DNA from: Actinomycetota bacterium
GTDB taxonomy: Bacteria > Actinomycetota > Actinomycetes > Actinomycetales > Dermatophilaceae
Assembly: GCA_020160805.1 (NCBI GenBank)
Contig: JAIUPO010000021.1
Location: 1 to 64,000, forward strand
Direction: 5' to 3'
DNA: 64,000 nucleotides
Positions within the stretch are counted from its first letter, which is position 1, and the number at the start of each line of letters is the position of its first letter. Below, piece by piece: positions 56,981 to 64,000 of the stretch. The notes beneath the pieces were generated by a model. The model had not been told where the DNA came from. It did not search any database and saw only the letters and a list, made by a program, of their open reading frames with translations. The translations under genes were made by a program, and so were the position numbers.

Positions 56981-58671
56981 GCCAGAGCACGCCTATGCCG
57001 ACTTCGACGCGTCGCCGTCGATGGCCCTGGGTCGTCGCGACGGCGGGGGTGGTTGGGCTCGCCGGCTATGGCGCCTTGGCATTGAGCGCGGGCTCCAAAA
57101 CCCCGGGCGATACCGTCATCGGAGGGGTGCAGGTCGGGGGCAAGACGCACGCGCAGGCGCTCGATGCTTTGCGAAATGGCTTGCAGGACAAGGCCGCTGC
57201 CACGATTCCTGTGCGCTTCGGCGAGGAAAGCATCCAACTGGACCCCGCCGCGGCGGGCCTCGCCGTCGACTACGACAAGAGTCTCGAGGGCCTCACCGGC
57301 GCCACCTTCAATCCCGTCGCGTTGTATGACCGCCTCACCGGTTCGGTGGATCGCGAGCCCGCCCGTCTGGTTGATCAGGCGCGGCTCGCAGGGGCGATCA
57401 CGGCCGCTGCCCGTGGACTGACCGACAAGCCCGTCAACGCCAAGCTGGCCTTCGTCGACGGCGCCGCGACGGTCACCCCAGGGGTCGATGGCCATGCCGC
57501 GGATGTCCCGGCGACTGGCGCGGCGATCGAGAAGGGCTGGCTGCTCACCGACACCATCAACGGGGTGCTCGCCACCACGGCGCCCGAGGTCACGACCGAG
57601 GAGGCCGAGGCGGCCAAGTCGGATGTCGCCGCGAAGGTGGTTGCCGGGCCGGTCATCGTCAAGGTGGGTGACGAGAGCTTCGAGGTCGCGGGTGATGCCA
57701 TCGCGCCGTCGGTGACCTTCGTGCCCAAGGATGGCGCGCTCGCCACGGAGTATGACGAGAAGAAGCTCGTCGCGGCCGTGCGCAAGGCGGGCACGGCAGC
57801 CAAAGTGCTGCGCAAGGGCAAGGACGCGACGGTCACGTCTGCTGATGGCAGCTTCAAAGTCGTGCCGTCCGTCGATGGCCTGGATGTCGACTCGGCAGCG
57901 GTCATGAGCACCATACCGGCCGCCGTGCTGGCCGCCGACCGGACCGCCGTGGTGCCCGGCAAGGCGAGCCCGGCGAAGTTCACGACGGCCAAGGCGAAGG
58001 CCTCGCTGCCCACCGGCGTCATCTCCACCTTCACGACGAACTTCCCCTACGCCCCCGATCGCACGCACAACATCACGATCGCGGCGCGGGCGCTCAATGG
58101 CACCTATGTCGCTCCGGGAGAGACCTTTTCGCTCAACGCCCACCTCGGACAGCGGACCCCGGAGAAGGGTTATCGCGGCGCCCCGGTGATCTACGACGGC
58201 CGGTTGACCAAGGACTATGGCGGCGGCATATCGCAGGTTTCGACGACCCTCTTCAACGCCATCTTCTTCTCGGGCGCGCAGATCGATGAGTACCACCCCC
58301 ACAGCTTCTACATCTCGCGCTACCCCGAAGGCCGCGAGGCGACGATCAGCTGGCCCGATGTCGACAACCGCTTCACCAACACCACCGACGGCGGCATCTT
58401 CATCACCACCCAGGTGACCGCCAACGCCATCACGGTCACCTTCCAGGGCAAGAAGACCTGGGACATCGAGGCGACCAAGGGGCCACGCGTCAACGTCACC
58501 AAGCCGGGCAAGATCACCGATGACGAGAAGGGCTGCGTCCCTCAGTCGCCGGCCGATGGCTTCGATGTGACGGTCGGGCGGATCTTCAAGCAGGGCGGCA
58601 AGGTCGTCAAAACGCAGTACCTCACGACCCACTACATCCCCGAAGACCTGGTCATCTGCACCAACCCCTAA
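56977..58671 (+). CDS. VanW family cell-surface protein
   Basis: About 564 residues. An N-terminal membrane anchor follows a basic stretch (TRRRRWPWVVATAGVVGLAG). Repeated YoaR-like domains come next, with the VIGGVQVGGKTHAQAL segment near residue 50. The C-terminal VanW domain contains ITIAARALNGTYVAPGETFS and DYGGGISQVSTTLFNAIFFS. VanW proteins lie outside the membrane, and their role in cell-wall biology is unknown despite the link to vancomycin clusters. No resistance genes are nearby. ATG overlaps the flavin reductase stop as ATGA. An ATA codon in the CCATACC context lies at 57913. Confidence 0.88.
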   Translation: MSQSTPMPTSTRRRRWPWVVATAGVVGLAGYGALALSAGSKTPGDTVIGGVQVGGKTHAQALDALRNGLQDKAAATIPVRFGEESIQLDPAAAGLAVDYDKSLEGLTGATFNPVALYDRLTGSVDREPARLVDQARLAGAITAAARGLTDKPVNAKLAFVDGAATVTPGVDGHAADVPATGAAIEKGWLLTDTINGVLATTAPEVTTEEAEAAKSDVAAKVVAGPVIVKVGDESFEVAGDAIAPSVTFVPKDGALATEYDEKKLVAAVRKAGTAAKVLRKGKDATVTSADGSFKVVPSVDGLDVDSAAVMSTIPAAVLAADRTAVVPGKASPAKFTTAKAKASLPTGVISTFTTNFPYAPDRTHNITIAARALNGTYVAPGETFSLNAHLGQRTPEKGYRGAPVIYDGRLTKDYGGGISQVSTTLFNAIFFSGAQIDEYHPHSFYISRYPEGREATISWPDVDNRFTNTTDGGIFITTQVTANAITVTFQGKKTWDIEATKGPRVNVTKPGKITDDEKGCVPQSPADGFDVTVGRIFKQGGKVVKTQYLTTHYIPEDLVICTNP

Positions 58672-58734
58672 CCGGATGCCTGGGCTGGCCGGCTCACCGG
58701 TCCGAGGGTCTTGCGGCGGCTTGGGGGGTTTTCT

Positions 58735-58815
58735 AACCTCTGCTAGCAGACGTTAATCAACTCTGCAGACCTTGCACGTTGTGCGGATTTGACTACCTTC
58801 TGCTAGCAGAAGTTA
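58735..58815. repeat. Two TCTGCTAGCAGA dyads 60 bases apart
   Basis: The copies at 58735-58754 and 58795-58814 share the palindromic core TCTGCTAGCAGA with arms AAC..GTT around it. They are spaced exactly 60 bases apart in the same orientation. The region is A/T-richer than its surroundings. It lies between convergent genes, and the second copy overlaps the acetyltransferase stop codon. Operator, terminator or attachment-site roles are open. Confidence 0.85.
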
Positions 58816-59820
58816 CAAGGCCCGGGCGGGGGTGCTGGACAGATTGCGGTAGGCGTGGTGGCGGCGGAAGCCGAGGGATTCGTAGAGTCTGAGGGCCGGC
58901 GCATTGTCCGCCCACACCTGCAGGTGGAGATTCGTTGCGCCGAGTTCGGTTGCGGCCGTGACCAATTCGCCCAGCATGCGCCGCGCGATGCCGTGCCGGC
59001 GGTATGCCGGGTCCACCCACATCGCGGCGATCCCGCCCCACGTGCCGCTCATGCCCAGGCGCCCGACGCCGACCACCTCGCCACCAGCGCGCGCCGTCGC
59101 GAAGCGCTGCGCGGGGGAGCCGGTCATGATCGCCCGAGCGGCGTCGCGGTCGCCGAGGCGATAGCCGTTGTATGCCGTCAGCCACTCGTCCGTCAGCTCG
59201 CCCCCGATTCCGATCTCGACCGTATGCCGTCCCCGTGCCGGCCGGCCGCGCTCCGCCGACCGGCGCAGAATCGTTGCCGGTCGTGTGGTGAGAAAGAGGG
59301 AGGGTTGTGACGCGACATACCCACGATCGAGCAGCAGCCGACCGAGCGGGTCGCGCGCCGGGTCGAACCCCTCGGGACCGGCGAGGGTGACATTCGCGGG
59401 GAGGTGACGCTCCGCATACCACTCCTCCACGGCGTCGACAACCTCCGCAAGTGGCACGCCCGGATCACCCACGGGCAGAACAGAATTGGCCCGAGCGGTG
59501 AACCCACGACCAGCACGCAACAGCCAACCGCCGAGGCGGGCGGTGTCGATGGCGGGCCAACCATCGGCGACCAGGTCGTGCAGCGCCAATGGCTCCAGAT
59601 CACCCCCAGCAATCCCTCGCCGAGGGCCCGCAGGCGGGATGATCCGGGTGGCGACGATCCGATCACGGGGGATCGTCACGGTCCCGCGACGCGTCTCCAG
59701 CACGACGGCCTCCGGGTCATTGCGCACCACCGTGCCAACCGCATCGGTCAGCGGCGGTTGTCCCGGTGGCGGCGGCGGCTCGAGGCGATAACGCACGGTG
59801 GCGCGCACCGGCGAGCTCAC
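58813..59820 (-). CDS. GNAT acetyltransferase with N-terminal extra domain
   Basis: About 335 residues. The C-terminal GNAT domain has motif A MWVDPAYRRHGIARRMLGEL near residue 270 and motif B NAPALRLYESLGFRRHHAYR. The first 100 residues contain VGTVVRNDPEAVVLETRRG and VTIPRDRIVATRIIPP, a small beta-rich module of the kind seen before GNAT domains in actinobacterial proteins. The GTG at 59820 overlaps the dienelactone hydrolase stop (GTGA). The acetyl acceptor is unknown. It faces the VanW gene across the dyad repeats. Confidence 0.82.
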   Translation of the reverse strand: MSSPVRATVRYRLEPPPPPGQPPLTDAVGTVVRNDPEAVVLETRRGTVTIPRDRIVATRIIPPAGPRRGIAGGDLEPLALHDLVADGWPAIDTARLGGWLLRAGRGFTARANSVLPVGDPGVPLAEVVDAVEEWYAERHLPANVTLAGPEGFDPARDPLGRLLLDRGYVASQPSLFLTTRPATILRRSAERGRPARGRHTVEIGIGGELTDEWLTAYNGYRLGDRDAARAIMTGSPAQRFATARAGGEVVGVGRLGMSGTWGGIAAMWVDPAYRRHGIARRMLGELVTAATELGATNLHLQVWADNAPALRLYESLGFRRHHAYRNLSSTPARAL

Positions 59821-60521
59821 GTGGGCAGGTGGGTGGCGAGGAACTTCAGCGTCAGGCCCCACGCGATCGTCGACGCCTCGGGGTGGTAGGTCACGAAGTC
59901 GGCATTGTCGAAGGCATGGTCGGCGCCCGGATAGGTATAGAACTCGACGTCCGGCCCAGCCACCGCGGAACGAATCCGCTCGACCGTCTCGCGGTCGATA
60001 TAGGCATCCTCGTCGCCGAAGTGGTGCAGGGACGGCATGCGCACCTGCGGCGCGAGGTCAAGGAGATTCGGCAGCGCCGAGCCGTAATAGCTCACGAGCG
60101 CGTCCGGTTTCGGATCCGCTTGTGCCGCAACGGCAAAAGCGAGTCCGCCGCCGAAACAGAATCCGACATAGCCGGTCGTGTCCGTCACCTCCGGGCGACT
60201 GCCCAGCCACGCATGCGCCGCCAATCCGTCGCGCACCGCGGCATTCCAATCCAATTGCTGCAGCGCCGCGAGGCCCTCGCCCAGCATGTCCGGCCCATTC
60301 GCAATCCCAGAAATGCCGTGGCGCCAATAGAACTCAGGCGCCAGAACGACATACCCAGCGGCAGCGAGCTCGGCGGCGCGGCGCTCGACATACGGGCTGA
60401 TCCCGAAGATCTCCTGGAAGAGCACGATCCCCGGTCCGCGGCCGGCGGCGGGCAGCCATTGGCGGCCCGGCATGTCGCCGAGCGCGGTGGGGATCGAGAC
60501 GGCAAGGGGGGTTGCGGGCAT
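59817..60521 (-). CDS. Dienelactone hydrolase family protein
   Basis: A 234-residue alpha/beta hydrolase. The nucleophile elbow is [16 protein letters not shown] near residue 118 (Cys), with the Asp in [10 protein letters not shown] and the His in [12 protein letters not shown], the Cys/Asp/His triad of this family. It may hydrolyse lactones or esters in the cytoplasm. No aromatic-degradation genes are nearby, so the substrate is unknown. The ATG lies six bases after TAGTCT. It is divergent from fdxA and coupled to the GNAT gene by a four-base overlap. Confidence 0.85.
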   Translation of the reverse strand: MPATPLAVSIPTALGDMPGRQWLPAAGRGPGIVLFQEIFGISPYVERRAAELAAAGYVVLAPEFYWRHGISGIANGPDMLGEGLAALQQLDWNAAVRDGLAAHAWLGSRPEVTDTTGYVGFCFGGGLAFAVAAQADPKPDALVSYYGSALPNLLDLAPQVRMPSLHHFGDEDAYIDRETVERIRSAVAGPDVEFYTYPGADHAFDNADFVTYHPEASTIAWGLTLKFLATHLPT

Positions 60522-60527
60522 TCCCGC

Positions 60528-60533
60528 AGACTA
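60528..60533 (-). promoter_or_regulatory. -10 box of a leaderless promoter, dienelactone hydrolase gene
   Basis: Minus-strand TAGTCT, six bases before the ATG at 60521. The fdxA element lies 51 bases to the right in the other direction. Confidence 0.6.
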
Positions 60534-60584
60534 CGCCGCGGCCCGAGCCGCAGACCGGTGCCCGGCCGAAGGGCGAAAGCGGCC

Positions 60585-60590
60585 TAATAT
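60585..60590 (+). promoter_or_regulatory. -10 box of a leaderless promoter, fdxA
   Basis: TAATAT followed by seven bases and the ATG at 60598. It is the closest match to a strong -10 consensus in the group. Confidence 0.65.
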
Positions 60591-60597
60591 GGGGCCT

Positions 60598-60924
60598 ATG
60601 ACGTATGTGATCGCCCAGCCCTGTGTAGACCTCAAGGACAAGGCCTGCATCGAGGAGTGTCCGGTCGACTGCATCTACGAAGGCGAGCGCAGCCTCTACA
60701 TCCACCCCGACGAGTGCGTCGACTGCGGCGCCTGCGAGCCGGTGTGCCCGGTTGAGGCGATCTACTACGAAGACGATGTGCCTGAGCAGTGGGCGGATTA
60801 CTACAAGGCCAATGTCGAATTCTTCGACGACCTCGGCAGCCCCGGCGGCGCCGCCAAGATGGGCATGATCCCCAAGGACCACCCGCTCATCGCGGCCCTG
60901 CCCCCGCAGGAGCACGACGAGTGA
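60598..60924 (+). CDS. fdxA: 7Fe ferredoxin FdxA
   Basis: A 108-residue ferredoxin. The first cluster site is [14 protein letters not shown] and the second [20 protein letters not shown], the 3Fe-4S plus 4Fe-4S pattern of actinobacterial FdxA. The C-terminal [15 protein letters not shown] is typical. It carries electrons in the cytoplasm. The stop overlaps the GTG of dapC (GTGA), a pairing also seen in other actinobacteria. The leaderless-type TAATAT element suggests strong expression. Confidence 0.93.
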   Translation: MTYVIAQPCVDLKDKACIEECPVDCIYEGERSLYIHPDECVDCGACEPVCPVEAIYYEDDVPEQWADYYKANVEFFDDLGSPGGAAKMGMIPKDHPLIAALPPQEHDE

Positions 60925-62048
60925 GCCTGCGCTCACTCCCCGACTTCCCCTGGGACTCGCTCGTGCCGCTCAAGGCACGGGCGAGTTCCCATGAGGGCGG
61001 CCTGATCGACCTCTCGGTCGGCACGCCCGTTGACCCGACTCCCGCGGTGGTCCAGGGGGCCTTGCGGGAGCACGCGGATGCCCCGGGCTATCCGCTCACG
61101 ATCGGTATGCCGTCCGTCCGCGAGGCGGTCGTCGACTGGTTTGCGCGGCGCCGCGGTGTGCCGGACTTGGATCCGGCGGGCATCATCCCGACCATCGGGT
61201 CCAAGGAACTGGTTGCCTGGCTGCCGACCTTCCTCGGGCTCGGCCCGGGCGATCTCGTCGGCCATCCCGCCGTTGCCTATCCGACCTATGACGTGGGCGC
61301 GCGCCTCGCCGGCGCGACGCCGGTGCCCGTCACCTCGCTCACGGCACTCGGGCCGCTCACGTCCGCGACGCGGCCAAAACTGTTGTGGCTCAACAGTCCT
61401 GGCAATCCAGATGGCAAGGTGCTCGGCGTCGGGCACCTGCGCAAGGTCGTCGCCTGGGCTCGCCAGCACGGCGTCATCGTCGCCAGCGACGAGTGCTATG
61501 CGGAGCTCGACTGGCGCACCGACCGGCCCGCCGACGACCCGCCGACCACACCCTCATTGCTCGACCCGCGCGTGACCGATGGCGATGTGACGGGCCTGCT
61601 CGCGGCATACAGCATGAGCAAGCAGAGCAATCTCGCCGGCTATCGCGCGGCCTTCCTCGCCGGTGATCCGGCGCTGGTCGCGCAGATCGCGGAGGTGCGC
61701 AAGCACGCCGGAATGATGATGCCGACGCCGGTGCAGCACGCGCTCATCGCGGCACTCGGCGATGAGGCGCATGTCGCCGCACAAGTGGCGACCTATCGGG
61801 CCCGACGCGAGACCTTGCTGCCCGCCGCCCAGGCCTTCGGGCTGCGGATCGAGGGTTCCGAGGCGGGCCTATATCTGTGGGCCACCGCCGACGAAGACTG
61901 CTGGACCACGCTTGATCGCCTCGCCGACCGCGGCATTCTCGCCGCCGCCGGGTCCTTCTATGGCGCCGCGTCCACCCGCCACGTCCGCATCGCCCTCACC
62001 GCCACCGACGCCCAGATCGCCGACGCCGCGTCGCGCCTGCGGAGTTAA
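60921..62048 (+). CDS. dapC: Succinyldiaminopimelate transaminase DapC
   Basis: About 375 residues of the class I/II aminotransferases. Motifs are the substrate-side [10 protein letters not shown], the phosphate-binding [17 protein letters not shown] and the PLP lysine in [18 protein letters not shown] near residue 235. The start [19 protein letters not shown] matches actinobacterial DapC proteins, which follow fdxA. It makes N-succinyl-diaminopimelate for lysine and peptidoglycan. GTG overlaps the ferredoxin stop. A partial palindromic repeat lies after its stop. Confidence 0.9.
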   Translation: MSLRSLPDFPWDSLVPLKARASSHEGGLIDLSVGTPVDPTPAVVQGALREHADAPGYPLTIGMPSVREAVVDWFARRRGVPDLDPAGIIPTIGSKELVAWLPTFLGLGPGDLVGHPAVAYPTYDVGARLAGATPVPVTSLTALGPLTSATRPKLLWLNSPGNPDGKVLGVGHLRKVVAWARQHGVIVASDECYAELDWRTDRPADDPPTTPSLLDPRVTDGDVTGLLAAYSMSKQSNLAGYRAAFLAGDPALVAQIAEVRKHAGMMMPTPVQHALIAALGDEAHVAAQVATYRARRETLLPAAQAFGLRIEGSEAGLYLWATADEDCWTTLDRLADRGILAAAGSFYGAASTRHVRIALTATDAQIADAASRLRS

Positions 62049-62051
62049 CTC

Positions 62052-62117
62052 GTTTCTCTCCGGATGCCGAAAGTGTGCGCTTGCACCTGCTTTAGAGCAG
62101 GGGGTAAGCGCAAGCTT
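62052..62117. repeat. Palindromic repeat, family 1, partial copy
   Basis: The left arm GTTTCTCTCCGGATGCCGAA matches the full copy at 39972. The inner parts AAGTGTGCGC and GCGCAAGCTT pair around TTTAGAGC, but the outer right arm (GGCATCCGGAGAGAAA) is missing. It lies between convergent dapC and the serine hydrolase. Confidence 0.75.
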
Positions 62118-62141
62118 CCCGGTGCAAGGCAGGACGGCAGA

Positions 62142-63533
62142 TCAGAGCCACTCGCCGAAGGCGAACGGGCGGCGGGTGAAGAGGTAGGTCGCCCAGTTCA
62201 TTGCGGTGACGGCTCCCGACTCATCACGACGTATGCGGAGTAGCTCGCCGCGCTCCCGGCCGGCGGTCGTGCGGTACAGATCGGGTCCGATGGCCTCGAA
62301 GAGCGACGGCGCGGTGGTCGCCGGCGCACTGCGCAGCCGCGCCTCGAGGCGACCCTCGCGCACGCTGAAAGTGAACTCCGAGCCCTCCGAAAACCATTGT
62401 CCAAGAAGCGGTTCCAGCTCAGCAGGAGTGGTGATCCCCGGACGCCATACCGGCGGCAGCTCCGGATCGTGTTCCAGCACATAACTACCCAGCCCAGCGG
62501 CGAAGGTGCCGGGCGCGGTCGCTGTCGACTGGTTCATCAGCACTACGCCGGTGGTGCCTGATTCGCGGTGGGTGAAGCAGCCGCTGATGGTGCCCGGGAA
62601 GCCGCCGGTATGCCCGACCCACACCCGCCCGTCGTGCCGCAGCAGCATCAGCCCGAGGCCCCAGGCGAGCGACCAGTCGGGCGCCGCCGTGACGATGGGT
62701 TGGCACATCTCCTCGAGGGTGTCCGGGGCGAGCACCTCGTCGGTCGGGCTGGCCAGGAAGCCTCCCCAAAGTCCGAGATCCCTTGCCGTGGAGGCGAATC
62801 CACCCGCCGGCGCGAACGCCAGCAGGTCAACGGCTGGCTCGGTCACCGGCACGTCCGTCCACGGCGGCAGGTAGTAGCGGCCCGCCTGCGGCAAGCCGCC
62901 AATCCGGCCCAGCGAGGTGGCGTGCAGACCGAGGGGGTCGAGGACGCGGCGCCGCACCACGGCATCCCAGTCCTGCTTCTCCACCCGCGCGATGAGCTCG
63001 CCGAGCAGGCCGAAGCAGAGATTGGAGTAGTGATGCAGCTGGTGCGGGCGACCGACACGCTCGGCGGCATTCCACCCGCGCAACAGTTCTTCTCGGTCGG
63101 GGAAGCGCAAGGTGTCCCACACATCGCCGACCGGCTCGCGCTGCATTCCTGAGACATGGGCGAGCGCTTGGCGCACGGTGACGCCGCCATGGCGGGACTG
63201 CGGGATGTGCCGTTCCAAGGGATCGTCGAGGGAGAGTTTGCCGGCGTCGCGCAGCGCCATCACCGTCACCGCGACAAAGGTCTTGGTGATGCTGGCAATA
63301 TCGAATTGCGTGTCGGCGCAGGGCGCCTTCTCTGGGTGATCCAGATCGGCGCTCCCGACGCCGGCGAACCACACCAGCCGACCGCCCCGATGCACGCCAG
63401 CAGCCAGTCCGGGGACACGGTCCGCGACTTGCTTGTCCACCGCGAGCCGATCCAGCGCGTGACTCGTGCGCTCGCGCACGGCCGACGTGTGCTCTCGATA
63501 CCAGCCGCTCATCATCATATCCTCGGGCTGCAT
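62142..63533 (-). CDS. Serine hydrolase, beta-lactamase/D-alanyl carboxypeptidase family
   Basis: The 463-residue protein has the family's SxxK motif (DIASITKTFVAVTVM), the YxN motif (HHYSNLCFGLLGELI) and a late HTG (VWVGHTGGFPGTISG), like class C beta-lactamases and esterases. No signal peptide is evident, so a cytoplasmic esterase or peptidase is likely. The C-terminal lipocalin-like part (SEGSEFTFSVREGRLEARLR) is commonly found in this group. Alternative starts at 63518, 63515 or 63512 follow GAGG closely and may be better than the ATG at 63533. It converges on dapC. Confidence 0.85.
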   Translation of the reverse strand: MQPEDMMMSGWYREHTSAVRERTSHALDRLAVDKQVADRVPGLAAGVHRGGRLVWFAGVGSADLDHPEKAPCADTQFDIASITKTFVAVTVMALRDAGKLSLDDPLERHIPQSRHGGVTVRQALAHVSGMQREPVGDVWDTLRFPDREELLRGWNAAERVGRPHQLHHYSNLCFGLLGELIARVEKQDWDAVVRRRVLDPLGLHATSLGRIGGLPQAGRYYLPPWTDVPVTEPAVDLLAFAPAGGFASTARDLGLWGGFLASPTDEVLAPDTLEEMCQPIVTAAPDWSLAWGLGLMLLRHDGRVWVGHTGGFPGTISGCFTHRESGTTGVVLMNQSTATAPGTFAAGLGSYVLEHDPELPPVWRPGITTPAELEPLLGQWFSEGSEFTFSVREGRLEARLRSAPATTAPSLFEAIGPDLYRTTAGRERGELLRIRRDESGAVTAMNWATYLFTRRPFAFGEWL

Positions 63534-63776
63534 GGCGAGGTATTCCGGCCCCCGTTCAGCGCCAAATTCACCACCTCATCGCCCATCAGCCCCATCAGCA
63601 CGAGTTCGCTGGACGTCGTGCTGAACAAGCATCGGTTCGAGGATCGAGAACTGGCCGTACGAGAGATAGAGGGGGCCGTCGTGCAGCACGCGCATGAGGA
63701 CAGTCTTGTCGATTCATAGGGCCACGGTGTGCGTTGCACCATGAGACGCGCCTCGTCGCAGGCCAAGCCGGTGCGG

Positions 63777-63782
63777 TAGTTT
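63777..63782 (+). promoter_or_regulatory. -10 box of a leaderless promoter, gltA
   Basis: TAGTTT followed by six bases and the ATG at 63789. No ribosome site is seen. Confidence 0.6.
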
Positions 63783-63788
63783 CGCGAT

Positions 63789-64000
63789 ATGGCTGACGAC
63801 GTTGTGGCAGGCGCGACACTTCACGCTGAGGGCAAGGAACTCTTCCTCAAGCGGATTCCCGCGACCGAGGGCGAGGACGGCTTCGACATCTCGTCCCTGC
63901 TGAAAGAAACCGGCGATGTCACGCTCGACACCGGCTTCGTCAACACCGCCTCCTGTTCCAGCAAGATCACCTTCATCAATGGCGACGAGGGGATCCTGCG
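63789..64000 (+). CDS. gltA: Citrate synthase, N-terminal part (cut by window edge)
   Basis: Seventy codons are present. They read EGKELFLKRIPATEGEDGF then ISSLLKETGDVTLDTGFVN and end ITFINGDEGIL, the standard start of bacterial type II citrate synthases. It condenses oxaloacetate and acetyl-CoA in the TCA cycle. The rest lies outside the window. The ATG is placed by the family N-terminus and by the TAGTTT element just before it. Confidence 0.92.
   Translation, partial: MADDVVAGATLHAEGKELFLKRIPATEGEDGFDISSLLKETGDVTLDTGFVNTASCSSKITFINGDEGIL

Noticed and set aside
58735-58815. Ordinary terminator pair for convergent genes
   Set aside because: Stems of 12 bases with an A/T-rich surround and exact repeat spacing do not look like simple terminators, so kept as unexplained repeats.
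63515-63766. An 83-residue minus-strand open frame in the gap before gltA
   Set aside because: No known motif or ribosome site, and the downstream overlap with the serine hydrolase start argues against it. The gap (63534-63788) was left without a gene.

Overview
The window is high-GC DNA with tightly packed genes, many GTG or TTG starts and many 4-base stop/start overlaps. It carries a mycothiol-pathway deacetylase (MshB), a monomeric NADP isocitrate dehydrogenase, and a nucleoside-salvage gene set with Mycobacterium-like neighbours (amidohydrolase, cdd, deoA, add, deoC, phosphomutase, purine nucleoside phosphorylase, LpdA). Together these point to an actinobacterium, probably of the Intrasporangiaceae/Dermatophilaceae type. 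The family assignment is inference. No rRNA, tRNA or CRISPR array was seen.

Left part (1-23 kb): an exopolysaccharide/capsule locus. The left edge holds the start of an IS5-like transposase next to a nucleotidyltransferase gene that it seems to have cut short. Two PqqD + nucleotidyltransferase pairs flank a glycosyltransferase and icd. The second pair runs into a decayed copy of a Wzc-type tyrosine kinase. From 21.2 kb down to 7.5 kb, on the minus strand, lies one long operon. It starts with bacillosamine-type genes (PglF, PglE, PglC, PglD-like), then a glycosyltransferase, then a UDP-N-acetyl-L-fucosamine set (CapE, CapF, CapG-like) with a GNAT gene inside it. It ends with a second glycosyltransferase, a Wzy-like polymerase, a pyruvyl transferase and a Wzx-like flippase. 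An intact Wzc-like kinase (21.4-23.0 kb) is read divergently. The logical product is a lipid-linked glycan that starts with a diacetamido sugar and contains FucNAc, possibly with pyruvate or acetyl decoration.

Middle (23-33 kb): a PAPS module (cysC, a TauE-like exporter and cysQ), galK, trpS, a LigT-like phosphoesterase, a YihY/BrkB membrane protein, manC and an M20 amidohydrolase. From 32.8 to 50.7 kb follows a nucleoside uptake and catabolism region: a BMP-family lipoprotein with its ABC transporter, cdd, deoA, add, a uridine-kinase-like gene, an aldehyde dehydrogenase with a truncated dehydrogenase partner, deoC, a phosphosugar mutase and punA. An AbiEi/DUF559-like gene sits among them between two near-identical palindromes.

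Right part (50.7-64 kb): LpdA-like flavoprotein, Nudix hydrolase, metA, typA, mshB, a flavin reductase, a VanW protein, an acetyltransferase, a dienelactone hydrolase, a ferredoxin with dapC, a serine hydrolase, and the start of citrate synthase. Two features recur across the window. At least thirteen genes have a TANNNT-like -10 hexamer only 6-8 bases before the start codon, as expected for leaderless transcripts. The word CATAC/GTATG recurs on both strands, even where it forces rare codons.
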